Shown: one piece after another, positions 53,126-61,750 of the stretch
Position numbering within the stretch: position 1 is the stretch's first letter
Layout: every line of letters starts with the position of its first letter
Source: Parendozoicomonas haliclonae
Lineage (GTDB): Bacteria > Pseudomonadota > Gammaproteobacteria > Pseudomonadales > Endozoicomonadaceae
Reading direction: 5' to 3'
NCBI RefSeq assembly: GCF_900174585.1
Contig: NZ_FWPT01000002.1
Coordinates: forward strand, 310,001-374,000
Length of the DNA: 64,000 bases
The notes under the pieces: generated by a model
What the model saw: only the letters and a program-made list of their open reading frames with translations
The model's database searches: none
What the model was told of the DNA's origin: nothing
Program-made: the position numbers and the translations under genes

Positions 53126-53665
53126 ATGTTCGCACTGCGTGTGGATCAGGATATTGAGCTTGTTCTGGCAACACCTGATTTAGCCCCTCAATACACGTCT
53201 CTGGTTGAGGCCAACAGAGATTACCTGAACGAATGGCTGCACTGGCCTCGCCTGTGTCTGACAGAAGAACACTTCACACACTTCCTCCGTGATGCTCTGC
53301 ATCAGTATGCCGATGGCAAAGCGATGGTCTGCGCAATTTATTATCGTGGGGAGCTGGCCGGGAACTGCAGTTTCAACGCCATAAACCACACACTCAAACG
53401 TGCCAATATTGGCTACTGGCTGGCAGAAAACTTTCAGGGCAAAGGCATTATGACCCGCGTTTGCAGATTCCTGATTGATTACGCCTTTACCAAGCTGGAT
53501 ATAGAAAAAGTGGAAATTGTCGCTGCGGAAGGAAATCGGTCCAGCCGTGCAGTGGCTGAGCGTCTGGGTATGACTTTAGAGGGCACTCTCAGCCACAGAG
53601 AAAAGGTGGGCGATAGGATTCTTAGCCACGCCTATTACGCAGCGTACCAAAAGAACAACCATTAA
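53126..53665 (+). CDS. GNAT acetyltransferase, RimL/YdaF type
   Basis: A 179-residue N-acetyltransferase: residues such as NRDYLNEWLHWP near 30, YYRGELAGNCSFNAI, IGYWLAENFQGKGIMTRVCR (acetyl-CoA pyrophosphate loop Q-G-K-G-I-M) and AEGNRSSRAVAERLGMTLEG are the RimL-family pattern. Relatives acetylate ribosomal protein L7/L12 or other amines. The ATG at 53126 is preferred; a TTG two codons upstream is possible. Convergent with the gene at 53772. Confidence 0.9.
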   Translation: MFALRVDQDIELVLATPDLAPQYTSLVEANRDYLNEWLHWPRLCLTEEHFTHFLRDALHQYADGKAMVCAIYYRGELAGNCSFNAINHTLKRANIGYWLAENFQGKGIMTRVCRFLIDYAFTKLDIEKVEIVAAEGNRSSRAVAERLGMTLEGTLSHREKVGDRILSHAYYAAYQKNNH

Positions 53666-53713
53666 CCAGAAAAGGCAGGCCGCTGCACGGTTACAGCGTC
53701 CTGCCTTTTCTGG
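53666..53713. terminator. Bidirectional terminator between acetyltransferase and 845-residue gene
   Basis: A perfect 14-bp stem CCAGAAAAGGCAGG / CCTGCCTTTTCTGG (53666-53679 with 53700-53713) encloses a further 5-bp CGCTG/CAGCG stem. It starts at the acetyltransferase stop codon and serves both convergent genes. Confidence 0.8.
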
Positions 53714-53771
53714 TGAAGCCTGAAAAAGAGAAACATTGTTCCCCTGTGTCCACCCCCCCTAATCAAAAACC

Positions 53772-56309
53772 TTAGAACGTCGGCTTGTAAGGCAACGTCT
53801 CAAAACGGGGAACCACCATTTTGGTTTTGTCTGGATCATCACGAATCATCGGCACGCCAATAGCCTGAAACAGTACGTTGCAGCCTTTGTCCTTCTGGAA
53901 ATAGGCATTGGCTTCACGCCCGCAACGGCAGATATGGAGCCCGCCTTTACGGATAATTTGAAGATAATAATTATCCTCCGAGGGCGAGTAGCGCAGTGCC
54001 ATCCGGGTATCGGATGTATGCTGAACCCGCCCCAATATCCCGGCATCATCGGGGCATCGATTGCTGCGAACGGCTTCACCGTTCAATACGCTGAAAATAA
54101 ACGACACCGTCTTCTCTGAAAACATCTCGCAAAGCAGTCGTCTTCGAACATTATCCTTAAAATCCTGAATACGGAAATAGGTTTCAAAGCTGCAGAATGG
54201 AAACCCGATCAGCCCTTCATAAACATCCTGCGTGGTAATCCGAAAATCTTCCCCAAGACTGCCGGCATCCATACGATCTCTGCCGCCTTCATAGTAACGG
54301 AAAGGATAATGGCGATTAGCAAGGAAGTTCTCGATAACCGGCAGATTTTTGAGAGCCACCTGGCGATTCTTTTCACTGCAGGTTTGAGTCAGTCGTTTAA
54401 CATGGGGTCTTAACTCTTCCTGCGACAATTTCCTTACCTGTTCCGGCATAATAATCTTCCGCTTGTCCCGGTAGCAGACCAGTGGTTCTTCCAGAAGAGC
54501 GATCAGCGTTCGGTACACACGGCTTGGTTCCCATGGCTGTTTCTCGTTGGCTTTCATAACCTCACGCGGTTGAAGATCAGGAGGAACAACAACCTCTGTC
54601 AGGGCGCGTAACCCCGCCCGGGTACCCATTCTGCGGAAGATTTTCCCTTTGGTTGTTTTACGGTCGGCAATATCCCGGGTGTCCTCCACAATACGCCGGT
54701 CACTGACCTCCACCAGTTTATTGATATGGGATGTCAGCTCCTTCTGCTTACCGGTATCCTCTCCGGCTTCGTTAACCTTGTTCCTGATCGTATCCAGTAT
54801 TTCCTGCTGCTTATTAGGCTTCACCGGTTTGGTTTTCACCATCGCCCTGGCAGGAGCAGGCCAGGGCAGAGATTGAGGTTCAGGTTGAGTGACAGGTTTT
54901 GTCTGCGGACGTTTTTTCTGTTCCGTATCCTTCGGCAATACTGGAGCCGGTAACGGTGCTGGCTGCGGGGCCGGCTTTACAATGTCCGGCTGTACCGGCT
55001 TGAACTCATCAAGAAAATACCTGGGTTTCAAATTGCGATCTGGAACCTGCGGTCCCCTGGCAGGCTTCGGTTTCATCAATCCTTCAAGACTTGGATAAAG
55101 ACTCTCCCCTGATGATGTCGGGGGGTTGGAAACCGTCGTAGGCTGAAGAGAAACCGATGGTTTGGCTTCTGGCGGTTGCGGCTGGGAAGCCGGTGGTACA
55201 TGGGGCTTCAGACTGGTTGAGCTTACGGGAAGCGGGGCCGGCTGACTCCAGTTTAAAAAGAAATCCTGTGGCAGGCTGTTATTAACCGGTTCCTTTTTGT
55301 TTTCAACCTGCTCCGTTGAATCCTCAAACTGTATGCCTGACGAAGGGTTTACCGGAGTCGTATTGCCATCATCAATATTCTGCCCAATATCGGGATAAGT
55401 GATTAAGCCGACATCGGTATCATGATGAGAAGAATCGCCAACGGGTTCCACTTCACTCTCGCCGTCATCATCACTGTCCGGCGTGGATGAACCGGCCGCA
55501 TCCATCAGCATATCCATATCAAGCAGAAACTCTTTATAAGCCTGGGCAGCATGAAAGGCATCCAGCAACTGCACAACTTCGCCCTCCGGACACTTCAGCT
55601 TTTGCCACTGTTTGTCCTGGCCCAGATACGCATGATTGATACAGACTTTTCTTCGTTCGGAAGGTATCTCACCAAGGGTGCTGGACAGATTCCTGACCAG
55701 GCCTCCTATGGCTGACGCGCTGATCGTTGACTCCTTTATCGACCCTGCCAGTTCATGCAACATGGTAATGTAGCCGGCAAAAAGGTCGGCGGTTTTACTC
55801 TCGTCACCTTTTAGCGAGGAGCGAATAGCGTCAGACATCCCTTTACCAAAGGCCTGCAGGTCGGCTGCGATTTTTTCCAGCTGGTTTGCTTTTCCTGCGG
55901 CTTCTTTAAACCGGAATGCCAGAAGTTCTTTATCAATTCCATGTTTACGCATTAAAGCGTGGTATCGCGTTATAGCGAGGGAGGAGAATTCAGCACTTAA
56001 TAATTTTTCAAACTCCTTTTCTATACTCTGGTCAAGAAGCTCCTCCTCCAGCGCGGCTAGCTCCTCATCAAGTTCATCTTCATCAACATCTTCCGGAAGA
56101 TGATACTGGTTGCCCATCATTTTGGTGCGAGCTTCACTCCACAGGGTGGTTTTTCTCTCTCCAACCCGCGTCTTTTCTATACCCTCATCTTCTTTACGCT
56201 TGGGAATCTGAGAACGAATCGACTGTTCGGCACGATTCTGGTCAGGGTCCTGATCGCGATCTCTCTGACGATGCTGCTGTGAAGTCTTTGGTTTCTTTAG
56301 AACCACCAT
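53772..56309 (-). CDS. Large unknown modular protein, proline-rich centre
   Basis: An 845-residue protein of no recognised family. Layout: basic N-terminus (1-65), strongly acidic coiled-coil segment (72-100, DEDELDEELAALEEELLD), helical region to about 275, acidic Ser/Asp linker (about 278-345), long Pro/Lys-rich disordered centre (about 350-510), and a globular C-terminal domain (about 515-845) with Cys-containing GLHICRCGREANAYF and KDKGCNV. No signal peptide or transmembrane segment. ATG at 56309 with AGGAG 6 nt upstream. Together with similar proteins in the window it looks like lineage-specific, possibly host-interaction material. Confidence 0.75.
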   Translation of the reverse strand: MVVLKKPKTSQQHRQRDRDQDPDQNRAEQSIRSQIPKRKEDEGIEKTRVGERKTTLWSEARTKMMGNQYHLPEDVDEDELDEELAALEEELLDQSIEKEFEKLLSAEFSSLAITRYHALMRKHGIDKELLAFRFKEAAGKANQLEKIAADLQAFGKGMSDAIRSSLKGDESKTADLFAGYITMLHELAGSIKESTISASAIGGLVRNLSSTLGEIPSERRKVCINHAYLGQDKQWQKLKCPEGEVVQLLDAFHAAQAYKEFLLDMDMLMDAAGSSTPDSDDDGESEVEPVGDSSHHDTDVGLITYPDIGQNIDDGNTTPVNPSSGIQFEDSTEQVENKKEPVNNSLPQDFFLNWSQPAPLPVSSTSLKPHVPPASQPQPPEAKPSVSLQPTTVSNPPTSSGESLYPSLEGLMKPKPARGPQVPDRNLKPRYFLDEFKPVQPDIVKPAPQPAPLPAPVLPKDTEQKKRPQTKPVTQPEPQSLPWPAPARAMVKTKPVKPNKQQEILDTIRNKVNEAGEDTGKQKELTSHINKLVEVSDRRIVEDTRDIADRKTTKGKIFRRMGTRAGLRALTEVVVPPDLQPREVMKANEKQPWEPSRVYRTLIALLEEPLVCYRDKRKIIMPEQVRKLSQEELRPHVKRLTQTCSEKNRQVALKNLPVIENFLANRHYPFRYYEGGRDRMDAGSLGEDFRITTQDVYEGLIGFPFCSFETYFRIQDFKDNVRRRLLCEMFSEKTVSFIFSVLNGEAVRSNRCPDDAGILGRVQHTSDTRMALRYSPSEDNYYLQIIRKGGLHICRCGREANAYFQKDKGCNVLFQAIGVPMIRDDPDKTKMVVPRFETLPYKPTF

Positions 56310-56559
56310 GGCGAGCTCCTGCCGGGCTTATCTGAGCGGCTAACAGATATCAGACAGACAGTTGGCAGGATAAGATGAAAGGCTCGGTTGGTATGACTGA
56401 CAAGGCGGTTATAAAAGGCAGGATATATTCAGAAAAAACGAAGGGTTTTACCGAGTCGTCTGTTTAAGGTTAAGAGTCAATGCAGAAAGTGATAAAAAGG
56501 CATACAACTTACTGGTCATTCCTGCAGAACAGAGCAAGCACAACTTGTCAGAGATTTAG

Positions 56560-57120
56560 ATGGATACCAGCAGTGATGAAGAAGACAAAACTTACATGCA
56601 CCGGCTTGCAGCCGGTGACGACAGCGCGCTTACCTTACTTATCCGTAAACACGGCTCATCCATCATGAGGTTTGCGACAAATCTGCTGGATGATGCAGAT
56701 ACGGCGGAAGATGTTGTCCAGCATGTATTTACTCAGGCATGGCAAAACGCTCACCGGTGGAAACCGAGAGCTCAGGTCAAAACCTGGCTCTACACCATCG
56801 CCCATAACTATTGCCTGAACATTTTGAAAAGCACCAAAAGATATATCCAGGACAGCAGCCTGTTGGATGGCATCGATGAGAGTGATCTCGCGGAAGAAAG
56901 TGCCACCCGCAGCCAAAGCAGAAAAGTGATCGACCTTGCTATGAACAGCCTGCCCAAACGGCAGAAAACAGTCTTACTACTGCGGTACGCTGAAGGTTTT
57001 TCGCAAAGTGAAGCTGCGGAAATTATGGGCGTTTCAGAGAAAGCACTGGAGTCTCTGGCCAGTAGAGGAAAGTCTGAAATGGCCAAAAAGCTCCGCCCTA
57101 TCAAGGAGGCGTTGTTATGA
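56560..57120 (+). CDS. ECF-type RNA polymerase sigma factor
   Basis: A 186-residue sigma-70 family protein with only regions 2 and 4: region 2 (about 20-95, DTAEDVVQHVFTQAWQNAHR then TWLYTIAHNYCLN) and region 4 (about 125-180, LPKRQKTVLLLRYAEGFSQS then EAAEIMGVSEKALESLASRG). ECF factors drive stress or transport regulons and are held by a membrane anti-sigma. The next two genes overlap it in series (ATGA, then ATGA), which points to them as anti-sigma and sensor. ATG at 56560. The 250-bp spacer before it is shared with the divergent gene at 56309. Confidence 0.93.
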   Translation: MDTSSDEEDKTYMHRLAAGDDSALTLLIRKHGSSIMRFATNLLDDADTAEDVVQHVFTQAWQNAHRWKPRAQVKTWLYTIAHNYCLNILKSTKRYIQDSSLLDGIDESDLAEESATRSQSRKVIDLAMNSLPKRQKTVLLLRYAEGFSQSEAAEIMGVSEKALESLASRGKSEMAKKLRPIKEALL

Positions 57121-57404
57121 ATGATTCCGAACTGGAGAGTTTACTCGCCGAAACCTACGGACAAGACTTTCCACTTGATGATGTTCTGGTACAGAGAATA
57201 GCGTCCCGGGCAACAACACCTGTGCTGGCCTTCACCCGAAAATCCAGTTTCAAATGGCTGGCGCTCGCAGCCAGCCTGACCTGTGTAACTATTGGTGTCG
57301 GAAGTGGCATGTACGCTGCCACAACCGAAATACAAATTGTAGAAACAACAACTCAGGACCTTGAACAGATTTTCACCAATCAATACGACAGGGAGTTTTT
57401 ATGA
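57117..57404 (+). CDS. Small membrane protein, candidate anti-sigma factor (CnrY-like position)
   Basis: A 95-residue protein with a cytoplasmic N-terminal half (residues 1-45, SELESLLAETYGQDFPLDDV), one transmembrane helix (about 48-68, WLALAASLTCVTIGVGSGMY) and a short periplasmic tail. Size and topology equal those of CnrY, the anti-sigma of the CnrYXH system, but no direct sequence identity can be claimed. Overlap with the sigma gene (ATGA) and with the sensor gene supports the role. Confidence 0.7.
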   Translation: MNDSELESLLAETYGQDFPLDDVLVQRIASRATTPVLAFTRKSSFKWLALAASLTCVTIGVGSGMYAATTEIQIVETTTQDLEQIFTNQYDREFL

Positions 57405-57910
57405 GATCCGTTCAACGCCTGCAGTGGGCGCTACTCGGATTGCTGACCATCTCTCTGGCTATCAATCTCATTATTGGCGGTTATCTTCTCGGCGAACGCT
57501 ATGTTCTGGCCAACTATATTCAGGAAACCGAGACTCAGGATGAACAAAATAGAAAGCCCGCCAGAGAAGCTCACGCCTTTCGCAAAATAGCTTTTTCTCT
57601 GTCTCCTGACGGAAGAAAAATCCTTGCCGATCTGTTTCAACCGGCAAGGGAAACGCTCCAAAGTCAGCGCCGAAGAAGCTGGGAAACCAGACGCCATGCT
57701 CAGGATTTAATGCAGGCAGAAAGTTTTGATTCCGATGCCTATCTGGTCGCTGTGGCAGAAGCCGATGTTGCCCAGCGGGAATACCGTTCGCATATCAGAG
57801 GGTTGTTTTATCAAGCGCTGGTGCAGATGGAAACCCAAGATCGGCAAGTATTAGCAAGGCATGTCAAAAATATTGGTCTTAATGCCGCATCCGCGAACAG
57901 GGATCGGTAA
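57401..57910 (+). CDS. Periplasmic heavy-metal-sensor-like protein (CnrX/ZraP-like)
   Basis: A 169-residue protein with an N-terminal transmembrane anchor (about 8-30) and a helical periplasmic domain containing LSPDGRKILADLFQPARETL, RRRSWETRRHAQDLM and a final QDRQVLARHVKN. This four-helix pattern matches the periplasmic heavy-metal-sensor family (CnrX, ZraP, CpxP relatives). Candidate metal ligands are His and Met residues in RRHAQDLM, SHIRG and VQMET. It probably senses metal or envelope stress and releases the sigma factor through the 95-residue neighbour. Confidence 0.75.
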   Translation: MRSVQRLQWALLGLLTISLAINLIIGGYLLGERYVLANYIQETETQDEQNRKPAREAHAFRKIAFSLSPDGRKILADLFQPARETLQSQRRRSWETRRHAQDLMQAESFDSDAYLVAVAEADVAQREYRSHIRGLFYQALVQMETQDRQVLARHVKNIGLNAASANRDR

Positions 57911-57913
57911 CCC

Positions 57914-59239
57914 ATGGCATCAAGCCAACATTTTATCGCCTGGAATCGATTCGGATACGGTCCAGATCCAAGTGGACTGAATACCCTGGGCGAAGACCCT
58001 ATACAGTTTTTGAGAAACCAGCTTGAGAACCCTCGCCCTCCAAGCCTGCTTGCGAGCAAGACAGGCATAAAGAAAGCAGAGAATTATCTTAATCATATAA
58101 AAGAATTCGGTGCGGGTAGCGATGAGGTCGGCAAACGCCGACTTAAGCTCGAATACGGTCGCTTCGTCAGAGATCTTAGCGAGGCCAGAATAAAGTCTGA
58201 CCAGCCTCTGATTGAAAGACTCATCGCCTTTTGGAGCAACCACTTTACGGTCAGTGTCACAAATAAAACCTATCTGCTTGGCTTACTCCGTGACTATCAA
58301 TACACGGCCATACGCTCTCATGTAACCGGCAATTTTGTGGATATGCTCATTGCTGTAGCCCAGCACCCGGCCATGCTGTCTTACCTTGATAACATTAACT
58401 CTTTCGGCCCTAATTCAAGAGCAGGGAAACTGACAGGCAGAGGGCTAAATGAGAATCTGGCCCGGGAGATTCTGGAGTTACACACCATGAGCGTGGATGG
58501 TGGATACAGCCAAAATGATGTTCTGGAGTTCGCTAAAATCATTACTGGCTGGTCTTTAACAACAAGACAGAAGCAGCAGATTATGGAATTTGATTTTCAT
58601 AATTTTCGCCATGAACCTGGCCCAAAAAAGTTTCTTGGTAGAACAATTCAGGAAGGCGGAATTAACGAAGGCCTGACAGCGTTACGGATGCTGGCCGAAC
58701 ATCCGGCAACAGCACGTCATCTCGCCACGAAAATGGCAATCCACTTTGTTAGTGATGATCCTCCTGAGAGCTTGATCCGAAAACTGGAAGACGCTTACCT
58801 GCAATCTGGCGGCAACCTGAAAGCCATGACACTGGCTCTGATTGAAGCGGAAGAAAGCTGGGAAGAGCCCCTTGCCAAAGTAAAGTCCACGCCAGAGTTT
58901 GTCTTGTCGGCCTACCGGGCTACGGGATACAAACCTTCCCAAAGAGAAATCCTGTCAGCGTTCAAGGCTCTGGATTACCGCCCTTTTCGTGCGGGCTCGC
59001 CAAAAGGCTTTCCTGATCAAAGCGAGAACTGGGCAACGCCTACAACCATCATGAAACGTATGGAATGGGCTATGGAATTATCCGGTCGGCTCTCGATCAC
59101 AACCAATCCCTACAATCAGGCCAAAGAACTGTTGGGTTCAACGATGGAAGATGCGACCAAATTTGTTATTCGAGGTGCTGAGAGTGGCTCACAGGGAATT
59201 GCCCTGATGCTGATGAGCCCGGAGTTTCAAAAGCGATAG
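57914..59239 (+). CDS. DUF1800 family protein
   Basis: A 441-residue DUF1800 protein: opening HFIAWNRFGYGPDP, then MLIAVAQHPAMLSYLDN, RGLNENLAREILELHTMSVD followed by GGYSQNDVLEFAKIITGW, and the C-terminal NPYNQAKELLGSTMEDATKF. Function is unknown; DUF1800 genes are usually next to DUF1501 genes, as here. No signal peptide is visible, while its DUF1501 partner has a Tat signal, so export as a complex is conceivable. Three bases separate it from the sensor gene. ATG at 57914. Confidence 0.92.
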   Translation: MASSQHFIAWNRFGYGPDPSGLNTLGEDPIQFLRNQLENPRPPSLLASKTGIKKAENYLNHIKEFGAGSDEVGKRRLKLEYGRFVRDLSEARIKSDQPLIERLIAFWSNHFTVSVTNKTYLLGLLRDYQYTAIRSHVTGNFVDMLIAVAQHPAMLSYLDNINSFGPNSRAGKLTGRGLNENLAREILELHTMSVDGGYSQNDVLEFAKIITGWSLTTRQKQQIMEFDFHNFRHEPGPKKFLGRTIQEGGINEGLTALRMLAEHPATARHLATKMAIHFVSDDPPESLIRKLEDAYLQSGGNLKAMTLALIEAEESWEEPLAKVKSTPEFVLSAYRATGYKPSQREILSAFKALDYRPFRAGSPKGFPDQSENWATPTTIMKRMEWAMELSGRLSITTNPYNQAKELLGSTMEDATKFVIRGAESGSQGIALMLMSPEFQKR

Positions 59240-59249
59240 GAAAAGATCA

Positions 59250-60464
59250 ATGACAAGACCAAAAACGGGCTTATCCAGACGTCACTTTTGTCAAAACGGG
59301 CTCCAGATGGGGCTGATACTTCCCTTGGCATTCAGCGGCCTTCCCCAAATCGCATTCGCAAACGCCCCCGTCAACAAACGTCTGGTCGTCGTCTTTTTGC
59401 GGGGAGGGTTAGACGGCCTCTCGACCGTCGTCCCCTATGGCGATCCCCACTACCGCAGCATGCGCGGCAATCTGGCTCTAAAAGAAAATGATGAATCGTT
59501 AATAGCAGTATCAGACTTCTTTGCCTTCAACAGTCAACTGCGAGGACTCGCGGGCCTTTATAATCAAGGGGAAGTCGCCGTCATCCATGCAGCGGCATCA
59601 CCGTTTAATACCCGCTCCCATTTTTATGCCCAGGATTTACTGGAGAACGGTACAGACAAACCCAACAGTCTGAAAACGGGATGGCTGAACCGTACGATAG
59701 GGATTCTCGGGGGCAATAACGACAATACACTTGGCATCTCTTTAGGCCCTTCCCAGCAGTTATCCATGCGCGGTGAGGCGAAAGTGACCTCCTGGTCCCC
59801 TTCCCGACTTAATCCTGTCGGTGACAACTTCCTGAATCGTGTTGCAATGATGTATAAGAACGAGCCGCTACTGGATAGCGCACTGGAAGCCGCGATTGGG
59901 AATCGGGCTATGACCGAAGGCATGAAAAGCCAGATATCCAATAACGCCGGACAATCCTTTATTGAGATGATGAAAGCCACAGCTGGCTTCCTCAAACAAC
60001 CCAACGGGCCCCGAATCGCCGCAATCGACTTTCATGGCTTTGATACCCATATCCGCCAGCAGAATGGAGCATATCCAACACTCCCACGCTTACTGAAAAG
60101 TCTGGATGAAGGCATTGTCCAATATCGCCAGCAAACGCCCATTGATATATGGGAGCAAACTGTTGTCTATGTCGTGACTGAGTTTGGCCGTACGGTTAAA
60201 CCCAATGGAACAGGTGGGACAGATCACGGCACAGCCAGCATGGCCATGGTGATTGGTGGAAAGATACAGGGCGGCCAGGTTGTAACCCAGTGGCCAGGGC
60301 TGGCACATAACCGCCTTTTTGAAGGACGAGATCTGGCGGCAACAACAGACCTCAGAAGCGTGTCATCCAGCCTGCTTCACAGCCACTTCGATATTCCCCG
60401 GCAGGATATTGACCAGATTATTCTTCCAGGCTCCTTCAACCTTAACTCTGTAGAAATATTTTAA
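59250..60464 (+). CDS. DUF1501 family Tat-exported protein
   Basis: A 404-residue DUF1501 protein (alkaline phosphatase/sulfatase-like superfamily). A twin-arginine leader (LSRRHFCQNG, residues 8-17, then a hydrophobic stretch to AFA near 38) is followed by RLVVVFLRGGLDGLSTVVPY, the SHFYAQDL block, and TEFGRTVKPNGTGGTDHGTA near 310-330, which holds the Asp/His residues expected of a metal site. Tat export suits a folded metalloprotein or a complex with DUF1800. It starts 10 bp after the DUF1800 gene. Confidence 0.92.
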   Translation: MTRPKTGLSRRHFCQNGLQMGLILPLAFSGLPQIAFANAPVNKRLVVVFLRGGLDGLSTVVPYGDPHYRSMRGNLALKENDESLIAVSDFFAFNSQLRGLAGLYNQGEVAVIHAAASPFNTRSHFYAQDLLENGTDKPNSLKTGWLNRTIGILGGNNDNTLGISLGPSQQLSMRGEAKVTSWSPSRLNPVGDNFLNRVAMMYKNEPLLDSALEAAIGNRAMTEGMKSQISNNAGQSFIEMMKATAGFLKQPNGPRIAAIDFHGFDTHIRQQNGAYPTLPRLLKSLDEGIVQYRQQTPIDIWEQTVVYVVTEFGRTVKPNGTGGTDHGTASMAMVIGGKIQGGQVVTQWPGLAHNRLFEGRDLAATTDLRSVSSSLLHSHFDIPRQDIDQIILPGSFNLNSVEIF

Positions 60465-60527
60465 ATCGACCGAAGGATAATGCCTGCTACTGTGTTTAAG
60501 GGTTAGATTACCATCAGGAACAAGCAC

Positions 60528-60794
60528 ATGAAAAAGTTAGTCACCATGGCCCTGTGCGTGGCTTTTGCCGCTCCCTTTACCCTTCCCGCAGCTTATGCAG
60601 AGGAAGAAGTGGATCTTTCAGCCGCTAAAGAGAAGTTTTCTGAAGTTCGCCAGAAGCGTTATGAAAAAGCCGATGATGATCAGAAAGCCAAAATGGATGA
60701 GCGCAAAGCTAAGTGGCAAACGCTGAGCGACGAAGATAAAGAAAAAACCATCAAGAAGTTTAGAGAGAAAAGACAGGCCCGGAAGGAGAGCTAA
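60528..60794 (+). CDS. Small periplasmic Lys/Glu-rich helical protein
   Basis: An 88-residue protein with a good signal peptide (cleaved after AYA, about residue 24). The mature 64 residues are almost entirely charged helix (KEKFSEVRQKRYEKADDDQK, then RKAKWQTLSDEDKEKTIKKF). It recalls small Spy/CpxP-like stress proteins without their LTxxQ motif. It follows the DUF1501 gene by 63 bp in the same direction and may belong to the sigma-factor regulon. ATG at 60528. Confidence 0.8.
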   Translation: MKKLVTMALCVAFAAPFTLPAAYAEEEVDLSAAKEKFSEVRQKRYEKADDDQKAKMDERKAKWQTLSDEDKEKTIKKFREKRQARKES

Positions 60795-60832
60795 CAGCGG
60801 AAACTATCCGATACACACAGACTCCTGCACTG

Positions 60833-60865
60833 ACACAACAGCCATTTCTGCAATGGCTGTTGTGT
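60833..60865 (+). terminator. Hairpin after the small periplasmic protein gene
   Basis: A perfect 14-bp stem ACACAACAGCCATT / AATGGCTGTTGTGT (60833-60846 with 60852-60865, 5-nt loop) lies in the 98-bp spacer. There is no U tract, so it may be an mRNA-stabilising or factor-dependent end. Confidence 0.5.
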
Positions 60866-60892
60866 AGGCAAGCTCAAATTATAAAATGAGTC

Positions 60893-61675
60893 ATGACAAT
60901 GAAACCAAAGGCCATTATCTCTTCACTGCTTTTAGTACTTTGTACTGTCTTCACCGCACAAGCAGCATACTCCGCACCGGAGAGACGATTCACCTACCAC
61001 GAGAGTGATGGCGTCTACATCTACTACGAAACTCAGAATAAAGACGCGTACAGGAAGCTACTGCCAAAAGAGTTTGATATGCCGGACAGACTGTATGTCT
61101 ATTCCTTCATCTCTGACTTTTACAAAATGGATGCTCGTACGGATCCATACAAAGAAGCCTCTATTTTCCTGCTGGCAAAGCATAACGGCCGTGAGGTTTG
61201 GCACTGCATCTTTATGCCGGTAACCAGTGAGATTTCTCGCATAATGGGTGTAAGAAGACTAGGGCTGCCTAAGACCATGGGCGATATATCCCTGTCACGA
61301 AACGACACCAAGTATCTAGGTACAGCAACTCCTAAAGAAGGCGGCACCATGTCTCTTTCTGTCAACACTCAGGATTACAAGATGAGTTCTGACGAAGAGA
61401 ACCTGATCAAAAGCCTGTCCACACTGCCGAAAGTCAATCTACTGAACGGTAAAGCGATTGAAATGAGTGGTGGCCGCACAAAGAACCTGCTTGATATCGC
61501 CAAGCGCTTTCCTAAGAAGCTGCAGCTGATACCTGGCAAAGCTGATATTACTTTCCAGGCAGCGTCTGGCAACAGTAGTAGTGCATCAGCTCATGCGTTT
61601 GATCTGACACCCTCTAAAATTCTGGGGGGGTATTACCTGCTGAATAAATTTACTTTCCAGCTTGGGAAAAAGTAA
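60893..61675 (+). CDS. Exported acetoacetate-decarboxylase-like protein
   Basis: A 260-residue protein with a signal peptide (IISSLLLVLCTVFTAQAAYS) followed by an acetoacetate decarboxylase (ADC)-superfamily domain: YVYSFISDF near 69-77, YKEASIFLLAKHNGREVWH near 86-104, IMGVRRLGLPKTMGDISLS near 118-136. Lys127 matches the Schiff-base lysine position; the following residue is Thr, where true ADC has a second Lys. ADC-fold proteins are usually cytoplasmic, so export is unusual. Activity is unknown. ATG at 60893 or 60899. Confidence 0.75.
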   Translation: MTMKPKAIISSLLLVLCTVFTAQAAYSAPERRFTYHESDGVYIYYETQNKDAYRKLLPKEFDMPDRLYVYSFISDFYKMDARTDPYKEASIFLLAKHNGREVWHCIFMPVTSEISRIMGVRRLGLPKTMGDISLSRNDTKYLGTATPKEGGTMSLSVNTQDYKMSSDEENLIKSLSTLPKVNLLNGKAIEMSGGRTKNLLDIAKRFPKKLQLIPGKADITFQAASGNSSSASAHAFDLTPSKILGGYYLLNKFTFQLGKK

Positions 61676-61713
61676 TAGCCTGAACAGGGATTTAATCCAT
61701 AAGCCATAAAGAC

Positions 61714-61744
61714 TCCGGGGCGCTAATAGCGCCCCGGAATGTTT
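61714..61744 (+). terminator. Terminator between ADC-like gene and gcvP
   Basis: An 11-bp GC-rich stem TCCGGGGCGCT / AGCGCCCCGGA (61714-61724 with 61728-61738, 3-nt loop) is followed by ATGTTTT on the plus strand. It also lies at the 3' end of the convergent gcvP gene. Confidence 0.85.
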
Positions 61745-61750
61745 TCACTC

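Noticed and set aside
56527-56552. GAAC-16 nt-GTCAGA as an autoregulated ECF promoter
   Set aside because: It would place the start site on the ATG and make a leaderless message; the match is too short to call without transcript data.
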